Shown: positions 18,096-27,300 of the stretch, in pieces
How positions within the stretch are numbered: position 1 is the first letter of the stretch
Layout: each line of letters starts with the position of its first letter
NCBI GenBank assembly: GCA_901538445.1
Contig: LR594585.1
Coordinates: 1,949,369-2,013,368 of the forward strand
Direction of reading: 5' to 3'
Origin: Gemmataceae bacterium
Lineage (GTDB): Bacteria > Planctomycetota > Planctomycetia > Gemmatales > Gemmataceae
DNA length: 64,000 nt
Made by a program: the position numbers and the translations under genes
Notes under the pieces: model-generated
The model's input: the letters and a program-made list of their open reading frames with translations, nothing else
Told to the model about the DNA's origin: nothing
Databases searched by the model: none

Positions 18096-18938
18096 ATGCT
18101 CGGTTCCGGCTCGCACGCGATTCCGCTCTCGGCCAACGGAGCGCCCGCACCCACGTTCTCTCCCCATCTCCCCGCCTCCGTGTCTCCCCATCTCCCCGCT
18201 ACGCCGAGCCCCAACCGCCAACCGGCGATCGAGGTCCACGACCTCACGGTCGCGTACCGCGATACGCCCGTTCTGTGGGACATCGACCTGACGGTGCCGT
18301 CCGGGGTGCTCATGGCGGTCGTCGGGCCGAACGGGGCCGGGAAGACGACGCTCATCAAGGCCGTGCTCGGGCTGCTCAAGCCGGTGTCGGGCCGCGTTCT
18401 GGTGGGCGGGGTGCCGTACTCCCCGCGGGCGCAGTCGGTCGCCTACGTCCCGCAGCGCGGCACCGTGGACTGGGACTTCCCAACGACAGCGCTCGACGTC
18501 GTCCTCATGGGCACCTACGGCAAGCTCGGGTGGTTCCGGCGGCCGGGGCGGGCCGAGCGCGCCGCGGCGACCGACGCCCTGGCCCGCGTCGGCATGGCGG
18601 GGTTCGCGGACCGGCAGATCAGCCAGCTCTCGGGCGGCCAGCAGCAGCGGGTGTTCCTCGCGCGGGCGCTGGCCCAGGACGCGCCGGTGTACCTGATGGA
18701 CGAACCGTTCCAGGGCGTGGACGCGGTGACCGAGAAGGCGATCGTCGAGATCCTCCGCGAACTCCGCTCGCGCGGCCGCACGGTGCTGGTGGTCCACCAC
18801 GACCTGCAAACCGTCCCCGAGTACTTCGACTGGGTCACGCTGCTGAACGTGCGGGTGGTCGCGAGCGGCCCCGTGGCGGATGCGTTCACGCCGGAGAACC
18901 TGCGGGCCGCCTACGGCGCGGCGGTTCGTGTGGCGTAG
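18096..18938 (+). CDS. ABC transporter ATPase, Mn/Zn (TroB/ZnuC/MntB) type
   Basis: A 280-residue nucleotide-binding subunit with Walker A (GPNGAGKTT), a Q-loop in [15 protein letters not shown], signature LSGGQQQR and Walker B (YLMDEPF). The YVPQR-x-DWDFP-T pattern is typical of metal-type ATPases pairing with TroA-like proteins. The first 44 residues are not part of the fold: they are encoded by a low-complexity segment in which SPHLPA occurs twice. The ATG at 18096 has GGGGGAG in front, but a GTG at 18180 or loss of the original start are alternatives. It should power metal uptake with the upstream lipoprotein. Confidence 0.88.
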   Translation: MLGSGSHAIPLSANGAPAPTFSPHLPASVSPHLPATPSPNRQPAIEVHDLTVAYRDTPVLWDIDLTVPSGVLMAVVGPNGAGKTTLIKAVLGLLKPVSGRVLVGGVPYSPRAQSVAYVPQRGTVDWDFPTTALDVVLMGTYGKLGWFRRPGRAERAAATDALARVGMAGFADRQISQLSGGQQQRVFLARALAQDAPVYLMDEPFQGVDAVTEKAIVEILRELRSRGRTVLVVHHDLQTVPEYFDWVTLLNVRVVASGPVADAFTPENLRAAYGAAVRVA

Positions 18939-18966
18939 CACCCGCGCCGCGCGATACAACCACACC

Positions 18967-19788
18967 ATGTCCGCGGAACCCGCCACGCACTCCCCGCTGT
19001 CGCCGCTCGCCGAGTGGGCCGTCGCGCTCGGCGACTGGACGCTGTTCGCCGCGCGCGCCACCCGGGGCGTGGCCGAGCGTGCGTTCCGGGGCCGCGAGTT
19101 GCTCCGGGTCGCGTTCCAGGTGGGGTACGCCAGCGCCGGTGTGGTCGGGGTCACCGGGCTGTTCATCGGCATGGTGCTGGCCGTGCAGGCTTACGGGCAG
19201 TTCCACACGATCGGCCTCGAAACGTCGCTCGGGGCCATCATCCACATGTCGGTGGTGCGGGAACTCGGGCCGGTGCTCGCGGCCATCATGCTCTCGGGGC
19301 GGGTCGGGTCGGCGATGGCCGCGGAACTCGCGACCATGCGGGTCACCGAGCAGCTCGACGCGCTCGCCTGCCTGGGCGTGGACCCGGTGAAGTACCTCGT
19401 GGCCCCGCGGCTCCTCGCGTGCGTGCTCCTGGCCCCGCTGCTGACGGTCCTCGCCGACCTGCTCGGCCTCGCCGGGAGCACCCTGATCTCGCTGTACGTC
19501 TACCAGATCGACGGCCACCACTACTGGCGGCACACGCAAGAATTCGTGAAGGTGTGGGACGTGTTCACCGGGCTGGTGAAGGCGGTGATCTTCGGGGGCG
19601 TGCTGTCGCTGATCGCGTGCCACCGCGGGTTCCACGGGCGGGCCGGGGCCGAGGGCGTGGGCCGGGCCGCGACCGAGGCGTTCGTGTGGTCGTTCGTCGC
19701 CATCCTCGTCATCGACCTGTTCCTGGCGATGTTCGCCAACACCCTGTACTCGATGCTCTGGCCGCCGGTGAACCCGCGGGTGGCGTAG
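18967..19788 (+). CDS. MlaE-family ABC permease
   Basis: A 273-residue inner-membrane protein with five or six helices and the MlaE signature: GLFIGMVLAVQ, ELGPVLAAIMLSGRVGSAMAAELATMRVTEQLDAL and the final IDLFLAM. MlaE permeases move phospholipids or other lipids between membranes with an MlaF ATPase and an MlaD MCE protein. Neither lies beside it; instead it starts 28 bp after a metal-type ATPase. It may use a distant MlaF, or have been placed here by rearrangement. The ABC-3 permease expected at this position is missing. Confidence 0.88.
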   Translation: MSAEPATHSPLSPLAEWAVALGDWTLFAARATRGVAERAFRGRELLRVAFQVGYASAGVVGVTGLFIGMVLAVQAYGQFHTIGLETSLGAIIHMSVVRELGPVLAAIMLSGRVGSAMAAELATMRVTEQLDALACLGVDPVKYLVAPRLLACVLLAPLLTVLADLLGLAGSTLISLYVYQIDGHHYWRHTQEFVKVWDVFTGLVKAVIFGGVLSLIACHRGFHGRAGAEGVGRAATEAFVWSFVAILVIDLFLAMFANTLYSMLWPPVNPRVA

Positions 19789-19864
19789 GCGGTCCACGGC
19801 GGCGGCCGACGCCTTCGGCGGCGGAGGACCAAAGTCAGAGGTCAGCCAGCAACGGGTCCGCTGT

Positions 19865-19890
19865 TCTGTCCTCTGTCCTCTGTCCTCTGC
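19865..19890. repeat. 7-bp tandem array (CTGTCCT), short
   Basis: Just over three copies of the heptamer CTGTCCT in the spacer between the MlaE gene and the convergent gene. The same heptamer, inverted, occurs inside the prenyl synthase gene at 51072-51097. Confidence 0.85.
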
Positions 19891-19933
19891 CGCCGATGGC
19901 GTCTGGATTTTGGGGGCCGGAGGCCGCCAGCGG

Positions 19934-21277
19934 TCAGTGCGGCACCGGGACCGGCATCATGTTGTCGAACAGGCTCGGGGCGTTCGTCACCGGCTGGTAG
20001 CCCTCGCGGTCCTTGCTCAAGTTCAACTTGATCGACGCAAGCAACTGCTTGGTCTGGAGCAGGGCCGGGTCGTCGGGGCCGTCGAACTGGCCGACGGTGA
20101 CGACGCTGGCGGTGCGGGTGTGCAGGACGAACGCCTCGAACCCGTCGGCCGGCGCGCCCTTGCCCCGCATGTTCCGCAGCGCCTCGGCGAGCTTCTCGGC
20201 CTGCTCGGCCCCGGCCTTCAGCACGTCGGCCCCCTTCCCGGCCGACCCGACGGCCCGCATCAGCCCGGTCCCGGCGTCCTTGCTCACGATCTCGACCGGG
20301 GCGGTGAACGACTTCACGCCCAGGGTCCACGCCTTTTTCGCCTTGAGCAGGCTGTACGGCCGGCCCTCGTTGAGCTTCACGATGAACGGGTCGATCGGCT
20401 CGCTCGGGGCGGCGTCGGCGCGGGCGACCGTCGGGTTGGGGACGACGTGCGCCGTGAGGTACGGGTTTAGGTGCCCCTCTTCGAGCAGCACCTTGCCGTC
20501 CTTGTTGGCCCGCTGGACGACCGCGCCGTCCATCAGGTTCTTGTTCTTCGGCGCGGGCCACTTGCGGAGCGTGTCGAGCGCCTTGCGGGCGTCCACGTCG
20601 GTCTTGAACCCGCCCACGAGCACCGCGATCTGGTCCTGGTAGTTCACGGTTTTGAAGTGGACGCGGTTGTCGGGCTCCAGGAACTCCATGCCCTGGAGCG
20701 CGGCCTGCTCCTTGTACTTGTTGATCTGGGCGGCGAACACCCGGGCGCGTTCGCGGGCCGCGGCGATCGACGCCATCTCGGCCCTGCGCTCCGGCGACAC
20801 GTACTCGTACAGCAGCGCCTGGACCTTGAACGTATTGCGGATCTCGCTCGCCAGTTCCTCGGCCAGGGTGCGGGCCGAGGGGCCGTTGTCCTGCGGGGTC
20901 GGGCGGTTCGGCCGCGAGTAGCTCTTCACCAGGATGAAGTACGCCCCGTGCTCGGGCTTGATGGCCCACGGGTGGTTCGCGCCGAGCGCCGAGCGGATCT
21001 CGACGTCGGCCGGGGGCGGCGTGCTCGGTGCCTCGACGGTGCCGCCCGCCTGCTGGATCGGGTTCGTGGGCACCGCGCCGACGCCGCCGGGCGGGGCGGG
21101 CAGCGCCGGGCGCGCGCCGGGGGTCGGCAGCGCGGCCGGCCGCGACTGGACCGGGACCGGCGACACGGGCAGCGTGGGCGGGGTGGGGGTGCGGTCCGCG
21201 GCGAACTGGGCGACACTGGCCCCGGCACCGGTCAACACCCCCGCGAGACCGAGACCGAACACGAGCTTCCGGCGCAT
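19934..21277 (-). CDS. Exported protein of unknown function
   Basis: A 447-residue protein with a signal peptide (MRRKLVFGLGLAGVLTGAGASVAQ) and a Pro-rich linker to about residue 90. A folded region begins AIKPEHGAYFILVKSYSRP. The segment QIAVLVGGFKTDVDARKALDTLRK (about 215-240) resembles a SPOR-type repeat, which in other proteins binds denuded peptidoglycan, but planctomycete context makes this uncertain. The rest was not recognised. It is probably periplasmic and lineage-specific. The ATG at 21277 begins the signal peptide. Confidence 0.7.
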   Translation of the reverse strand: MRRKLVFGLGLAGVLTGAGASVAQFAADRTPTPPTLPVSPVPVQSRPAALPTPGARPALPAPPGGVGAVPTNPIQQAGGTVEAPSTPPPADVEIRSALGANHPWAIKPEHGAYFILVKSYSRPNRPTPQDNGPSARTLAEELASEIRNTFKVQALLYEYVSPERRAEMASIAAARERARVFAAQINKYKEQAALQGMEFLEPDNRVHFKTVNYQDQIAVLVGGFKTDVDARKALDTLRKWPAPKNKNLMDGAVVQRANKDGKVLLEEGHLNPYLTAHVVPNPTVARADAAPSEPIDPFIVKLNEGRPYSLLKAKKAWTLGVKSFTAPVEIVSKDAGTGLMRAVGSAGKGADVLKAGAEQAEKLAEALRNMRGKGAPADGFEAFVLHTRTASVVTVGQFDGPDDPALLQTKQLLASIKLNLSKDREGYQPVTNAPSLFDNMMPVPVPH

Positions 21278-21412
21278 GGCCGCCCTCCGTGCGTGGCGAA
21301 ACGAAACTGATCTCTGCGTGTGGGCGGCACATACCCGCGGCCCCGCGGCGGCACCAGTGGAATCCGCGGATTCGCTCACGTTTTCTCCCGCGGCGGCCGG
21401 ACCCGTTACACA

Positions 21413-22015
21413 ATGAACCGCATGTGGGAACTGTTCGCGACACACGGGGCGGTGTGCGTCGGGCCTTGCGGGTGCGCCGCGAGCCCACGCCCCCGCGCGG
21501 TCCTGCCCGGGTCGTTCAACCCGCTCCACCACGGGCACACGGCGCTGGCCGCGGCGGCCGCGCACCGGCTCGGCGCGCCGGTCCACTTCGAGCTGTCGAT
21601 CGCCAACGCGGACAAGCCCGAACTCGCGGCGGACGTGGTCGAGGCGAGGTTGCGGCAGTTCACGGCCGCCGGGCCGGTGTGGGTCACGCGCTCCGCGACG
21701 TTCGTTCAGAAGGCGGACCTGTTCCCCGGCGCGGCGTTCGTCCTCGGGTGGGACACGGCCGTGCGGGTGATCGACCCGAAGTACTACGGGGGGATCGACG
21801 GGCTGGCGGCCGCGCTGCGACACCTCGCGGACCGCGGGTGCCGGTTCGTGGTCGGTGGGCGGATCGACGCCGCGGGCGCGTTCCGCGTGTGGGACGGGGG
21901 CGGGCTGGCCGACGAGTTCCGGGCGCTGTTCGAACCGCTGACGGAGGCCGACTTCCGGGCCGACGTGTCGAGCACGCAGTTGCGCGCCGCTCTTCACGGC
22001 GAGCGGGGGACGTGA
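21413..22015 (+). CDS. Cytidylyltransferase-fold protein (NadD/CoaD-like)
   Basis: A 200-residue protein with the nucleotidyltransferase HxGH signature in PGSFNPLHHGHT and the C-terminal SSTQLRAAL that matches the ISST-x-IR motif of this superfamily. The GWDTAVRV segment is where NadD enzymes bind the base. Reaction and substrate cannot be named; nicotinate mononucleotide adenylylation is possible, but it lacks several NadD residues around the substrate. The last five codons (GERGT and stop) are encoded by the arm of a palindromic element that starts at 21999, so the original C-terminus may have been replaced. Confidence 0.75.
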   Translation: MNRMWELFATHGAVCVGPCGCAASPRPRAVLPGSFNPLHHGHTALAAAAAHRLGAPVHFELSIANADKPELAADVVEARLRQFTAAGPVWVTRSATFVQKADLFPGAAFVLGWDTAVRVIDPKYYGGIDGLAAALRHLADRGCRFVVGGRIDAAGAFRVWDGGGLADEFRALFEPLTEADFRADVSSTQLRAALHGERGT

Positions 22016-22070
22016 GTCCCCCGGTTACCACGCGATCACTTTCCCGAAGAACTCACGTCCCCCGCTCGCC
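21999..22070. repeat. Palindromic element, family A copy 1
   Basis: Perfect 20-bp arms (21999-22018 and 22051-22070), GGCGAGCGGGGGACGTGAGT and complement. The left arm overlaps the stop codon of the gene before it. Other copies are at 42128, 45271 and 55708. Confidence 0.93.
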
Positions 22071-22102
22071 AAAATCTCAAACCCTGGGTTCCTTCACCGC
22101 GG

Positions 22103-23317
22103 TCACGGGTTGTCGATGAGCCGCACCGGCCCCTTGCGCCACAGCTCCTCGATGAGCTTCTGCTCCTCGACGTCGCGGTACTTCCGCATGAGCTTCTCGC
22201 GGACCTCGTTCTGCACCTTCACGTCGAACGGCCGCGGGCCGGCGTACTCGCGCTTCACCACCTTGATGACGTGGTAGCCCACCGGGGTCGGGACCAGTTC
22301 GCCGACCTCGCCGGGCTTCAGCTTCCACACGGCAGGTTCGACGTCCGGCGGGAGGATCTTGCCCCGCTCGATGCCGATGCCGACGCCGCCCTGGTTCCCC
22401 GAGAGCCCGTCGTCGTACTTCTTCGACAGCGCCGCGAAGTCGGCCCCGAGTGCCGCCTGCTGGAGCACCGACTGGGCGTGGTCGAAGGCCGCCCGGTCCG
22501 ACGGGTGCTTGCGGAAGCTGATGAAGATGTCGAGCCACAGCACCCGGTCCGTGGTCTGGAACTCGTCGGGGTGCGTGTCGTAGTAGTCGCGGAGGTCGGC
22601 CAGCCCCGGGTTCCGGGCCTTGTCCTTGAGCGCGCTGCGGACGTACTCCGAGGCCATCGTCTGCCGCTCGAACTGCCGCTTCAAGACCGGGACCGTGAGC
22701 CCCTGCGAGTCGAGGTACTCCTTGAAGACTTCCTCGGACGGGAAGTTCTTCCGGAGCCCGCGAATGGTGAAGTCGGCCGACTTGGCCGCGTAGTCCTTGA
22801 TGTCGTCGATGAGTGCCGACTTGCCGCCCTTCTTGAGCTTCGTGTACATCTCGTCGAGGATCAGTTCGCGGGCGATGATGCTCCGCAACTGGGCGGCGTA
22901 CATCTCCTTTTCCTTCTCCTTGCGGGCCAGCGGGTCGAGGCCGTTCAACTCGCTCATGCGCTGGCGGACCGCCTCCACGACCTCCTGGTCGGTCACGAGG
23001 CTCGACGCACCAACGAGCGCCACGACCTTGACCTGCGGGACGCTGCCCTTGATCGGTTCGATCCCGCTGCCGGCGGTCGCGGCCCCCGCGTACCCGGCCT
23101 TCGTGACTTCGGGTGCGCCCGGACCCGGGGGCACCGGCGAGCCGGGGACCGGGGCACCGGGCACGACCGGAGCGGGCGGCGGGGGCGGCGCGACGGGGGC
23201 GATCGGGGCCTGCCCGCGGGCCTTCAGCACCGCGGACGTGCCGTCGGAGGTGCAACCCAGGACAGTGACGATCGCGGCGGCGAGAAACAGCCAACGAACC
23301 GGGTTCACGGCGTCCAT
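22103..23317 (-). CDS. SurA-like peptidyl-prolyl isomerase lipoprotein
   Basis: A 404-residue exported protein with a lipoprotein signal (lipobox TVLGC) and a Pro-rich linker to about residue 85. A helical SurA-N-like chaperone region (about 95-270) follows, then one parvulin (PpiC) domain (about 270-370: VLWLDIFISF, GGVGIGIERGKILPPDVEPAVWKLKPGEVGE, PVGYHVIKV) and a C-terminal helix. Relatives help outer-membrane proteins fold, which fits the beta-barrel porin found nearby. It is divergent from the methyltransferase gene, with 208 bp between them. Confidence 0.9.
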   Translation of the reverse strand: MDAVNPVRWLFLAAAIVTVLGCTSDGTSAVLKARGQAPIAPVAPPPPPAPVVPGAPVPGSPVPPGPGAPEVTKAGYAGAATAGSGIEPIKGSVPQVKVVALVGASSLVTDQEVVEAVRQRMSELNGLDPLARKEKEKEMYAAQLRSIIARELILDEMYTKLKKGGKSALIDDIKDYAAKSADFTIRGLRKNFPSEEVFKEYLDSQGLTVPVLKRQFERQTMASEYVRSALKDKARNPGLADLRDYYDTHPDEFQTTDRVLWLDIFISFRKHPSDRAAFDHAQSVLQQAALGADFAALSKKYDDGLSGNQGGVGIGIERGKILPPDVEPAVWKLKPGEVGELVPTPVGYHVIKVVKREYAGPRPFDVKVQNEVREKLMRKYRDVEEQKLIEELWRKGPVRLIDNP

Positions 23318-23525
23318 GCCTGCCCCTTCACGGCGGAACTCTGTGCGGTCTGGACCCGCGGTATACCGTGTCGGGCAACGGGTGCAAGGTCGATACGGTT
23401 ACGGAGCGACATTTCGGGTGGCCCGCATGGGGTTCGGTTCGGCTTGCGGGATTCGCCCGCACGGACTATTCGGCGAATGTTGACTTGGGTCGATCGGGAC
23501 AAACTAGGTCAAACGAGGGAACGCG

Positions 23526-24344
23526 ATGAGCCAAACGATCAGTTACGCCAGCCCGCGGTCGGTTGACCGGATCGAGGACTGCTACTTTTACCACAAGATG
23601 GACATTCCCGGTGCGGGCGTCGTGGACGCGCACTGGGACCTGCGGTCCTCGATCGACGACTACCTCGGTCGGTTCGACTTCCGCGGCAAGCGGGCGCTCG
23701 ATGTCGGCACCGCGGGAGGTTACTTGACCTTCGCGATGGAGCAAAAGGGTGGCGACGTGGTCTCGTTCGACATGATCGACGGGACCCAGTGGGACGTGGT
23801 GCCCAGCGTGAAGATGCAGGACGAACTCGAGGAGTACCGCAAGAAGACGTACCTGGTGGACCAGCGGCTGAAGAACGCGTACTGGTTCGCCCACAGCCGC
23901 ATGAAGTCGAAGGCCCGCGCCTATTATGGGGACATTTACGACCTGCCGGGTGGCCTGGGCGCGTTCGACGTGGCCGTGTTCGGCATGATCCTCAGCCACC
24001 TGCGGGACCCGTTCCAGGCGCTCTACTCCGTCTCCCGGCTCGTCTCGGACACCATCATCATCACGAACCAGATGACGGAATCCGACGACGCGATGGGCTT
24101 CTTCATTCCCGCGATCGACGCTCGCGAACAGAAGGCGTGGTGGAGCCTCTCGAGCGGGTGCATCTCGCGGATGCTCGGCATCCTCGGGTTCGAGGTCAAG
24201 AGCCGCGGGGTCAGCATGCCGATGTGCACGGCGAACAGCCGCGTCGGCCCGGAGAAGTGCGTGACGCTCGTGGCGAAGCGGGTCGCCGGGAGCACGTGCC
24301 TGACCGGGTCGGCCAAGCCGCCTCGGGTCACCGCCGCCGCGTGA
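23526..24344 (+). CDS. Class I SAM-dependent methyltransferase
   Basis: A 272-residue protein with a Rossmann methyltransferase core. Motif I is ALDVGTAGGYLTF (57-69), with the acidic end of strand 2 in SFDM (D82). The entry HWDLRSSIDDYLGRFDFRGKR resembles the region before the SAM site in CmoB-like tRNA enzymes, but similarity stops there. The substrate is unknown. A good ribosome-binding site (GAGGGA) precedes the ATG. It converges on mfd with 27 bp between the stops. The last 25 residues are low-complexity. Confidence 0.8.
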   Translation: MSQTISYASPRSVDRIEDCYFYHKMDIPGAGVVDAHWDLRSSIDDYLGRFDFRGKRALDVGTAGGYLTFAMEQKGGDVVSFDMIDGTQWDVVPSVKMQDELEEYRKKTYLVDQRLKNAYWFAHSRMKSKARAYYGDIYDLPGGLGAFDVAVFGMILSHLRDPFQALYSVSRLVSDTIIITNQMTESDDAMGFFIPAIDAREQKAWWSLSSGCISRMLGILGFEVKSRGVSMPMCTANSRVGPEKCVTLVAKRVAGSTCLTGSAKPPRVTAAA

Positions 24345-24371
24345 CCCGACCGCGCCACGCTACGCGGCCAG

Positions 24372-27300
24372 CTACGGCGCGCCCAGCACCCCGAGGAGCA
24401 GCCGGTACAGCCCCTCGGGGCTGTCGTCGTCCTCGGGCCGGAGCCGCAGGTAAATGGTCTTCTCGTCCACGATCTTGAGCCGGCCCTTCGCGTGCGCGAC
24501 GAGCTTCTTCGCCTGCTCGGCGTTGCGGTACGCGAAGATCAGGTCGCGGGCGTCGCGGTGGACGCTCGACACCTGCCACCGCACGCACAGGAGCCGCACC
24601 TCGGTCGTGCGGAGCAGCCACTCGACCGCCTCGGGCGGCGGGCCGTACCGGTCCCGCAACTCCTGGCGGAAGTCGTCGAGCTTCTTGAACTCGCGGAGCC
24701 GGGCGAGCCGCCGGTACACCTCGATGCGGAGCTTCTGGCCCGGCACGTAGTCCCGCGGGAGGTACGCCGGCCACGGCAGATCGACGTTCACCTCGACGGC
24801 CTGCCGGGGCGGCTGGTGCTTCAGCGCCCGGACCGCGTTCTCCAGCAACTGGCAGTACAGCTCGTAACCCACGCTCGCGATGTGCCCGCTCTGCTCGGCC
24901 CCGAGGATGTTCCCGGCCCCGCGGATCTCGAGGTCGCGCATCGCGATCTTGAACCCCGAGCCGAGTTCGGTGAACTCCTCGATCGCCTTGAGCCGCCGCT
25001 GCGCCGTGGGCGACAGCATCTTGATCGGGTTCACGATCAGGTACGCGTACGCCCGGTTCTTCTGCCGCCCGACGCGGCCGCGGAGCTGGTGCAGGTCGGC
25101 CAGGCCGTAGGTGTCGGCGTCGTCGATGAAGATGGTGTTCGCGTTCGGGATGTCGAGGCCGCTCTCGATGATCGTCGTCGCCACGAGGATGTCGGCGTCC
25201 TTGCGGACGAACGCGACCATCGCCTTCTCGAGTTCGTCGGCCGTCATCTGGCCGTGCCCGACGACCACCTTCGCCTCGGGCACGATGTACCGGACCTTGT
25301 CGGCGATCTCGTGGATGTCGTGGACCCGGTTGTGGACGAAGTACACCTGCCCGCCGCGGTTCAGCTCGCGGTTGATGGCGTGCTTGATGAGCTGGTCGTC
25401 CCACCGGATGATCCGGGTCTCGACCGGTTGCCGCTCGGGCGGCGGGGTCTCCAGGTTGGAGATCTCGCGGATGCCCATGAGCGCGCCGTGCAGGGTCCGC
25501 GGGATCGGCGTCGCGGTCATGGTGAGGACGTGGACCGTCGCCCGCAGGTGCTTGAGCCGCTCCTTGTGCTCGACCCCGAACCGCTGCTCCTCGTCGATGA
25601 TGACGAGGCCGAGGTCCTTGAACTTCACGTCCTTCGAGAGCAGCCGGTGGGTCCCGACGACCACGTCGATCGACCCGTCGGCGACCTGCTTGAGCGTCTC
25701 CCGCTGCTTCCCGGCCGCCTTGAACCGGTTGACCACGCCGACGCTGAACGGGTACTCGGCGAACCGCTGGGTGAACGTGCGGAAGTGCTGCTCGGCGAGC
25801 ACGGTGGTGGGCACGAGGACCGCGACCTGCTTGCCGTTGTCAATGGTCTTGAACGCGGCCCGGATCGCGACCTCGGTCTTCCCGTACCCAACGTCGCCGC
25901 AGATGAGCCGGTCCATCGACTTGGGCTTCTCGATGTCCCCCTTCACCTCGCTGATCGCCGAGAGCTGGTCGGGCGTCTCCTGGTACGGGAACGCGGCCTC
26001 GAACTCCCGCTGCCAGTCCGAATCGGCCGGGAACGCGAACCCGGGGACCGACTGCCGCACGGCCTGCACCTGGATCATGTCGGCGGCCATGTCGCGGACC
26101 GCCTCGGTCACCTTCTCCTTCTTGCGGCCCCACGCGGTGCCGCCGAGCTTCGACAGCTCCGGCTCCGACTGCTGCCCGCCGACGTACTTCTGAACCAGGT
26201 CGATCCGCGTCGCCGGGACGTACAGGAACACCCCGTCGCGGAACTCGAGGATGAGGTTCTCTTCTTGTGCCTCAGTGGACAGTGGGGAGTGGGCAGTGGA
26301 CAGTGAAGAAGGGTCCGTGCTTTCGTCTTCATCTGTCCACTGCCCACTCCCCACTGACTGCTTCGAGAGCATCTTCATCCCGCGGAACCGGCCGATCCCG
26401 TGGGCGACGTGGACGACGTAGTCGCCCTCGTTCAGGTCGAGGAAGCTGTCGATGGCCCGCGACTCGACGCGGCGGCTCGACTTCCCGGCCGCGGCCTTCA
26501 CGCCGGCCGGGAGCAGATCCTTGTGGAAGATCTCGTGGCTGCCGATCACCACCACGCCGGCCGTGACGAGGCGGAACCCGGCCCGCACGTGCCCGGTCAC
26601 CAGTTGCAGGCGGTCCGAGAGCGCGAGCTTGCCGGCCTTGAGGACGTCGGTGAGGCGGTGGACCTCGGCGTCGGACTGGCAGGCGATGAGCACCCGCTGC
26701 GTGCCGCCGGCGGCGACCGCGTCGAGTTCGTCGCGGACCCGCTGCACGTTCCCGCTGAACCGCTCGACCGACTCGACCCGCAGGTGGGCCGACGCCTCGA
26801 CGCTGGGCCGCGGCAGCGCCGACACGGTCACGCTCGGGAGCCGCAGCAGGTTCGCGAACGCGGCGTCGGGCAGGAACAGGCCGGTCGGGTCGTCGATGCG
26901 GTCGAAGAAGTGCCGCGCCTGCTCCTTCAGGTCGCCGGGCTCGACCAGCGCGACCCACGAGTTCGCCGGGACGTAGTCGGTGAGGAAGCCGCGGCCCCCA
27001 CCGCCCCCTTGCGACGGGGTGGCTTGATCGGCCGCGAGCAGCGTGACCGCCGGGCGCTTGTCGAGGCTCCGCTGGCTGCCCGCGGCGAACGTGCGGACCG
27101 ATTCCAGTTCGTCGCCGAAGAACTCGAGCCGGACCGGGTCGGCGGTGTCGGGCGAGAACACGTCGAGGATGCCGCCGCGCTTGGCGAACTCGCCGGGGTA
27201 CTCGACCGCGTCCACCCGCTTGTACCCGCTCGCGACCAGCCACTCGGCCAGTTCGGTCGGCTCGACCACCTCGCCGGCGACGAGCTTCCGCCCCCGGGCC

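Noticed and set aside
22000-22070. Rho-independent terminator after the nucleotidyltransferase gene
   Set aside because: The stem is strong, but the loop is long, there is no T-run, and the same unit occurs upstream of genes elsewhere, so it is better described as a repeat.
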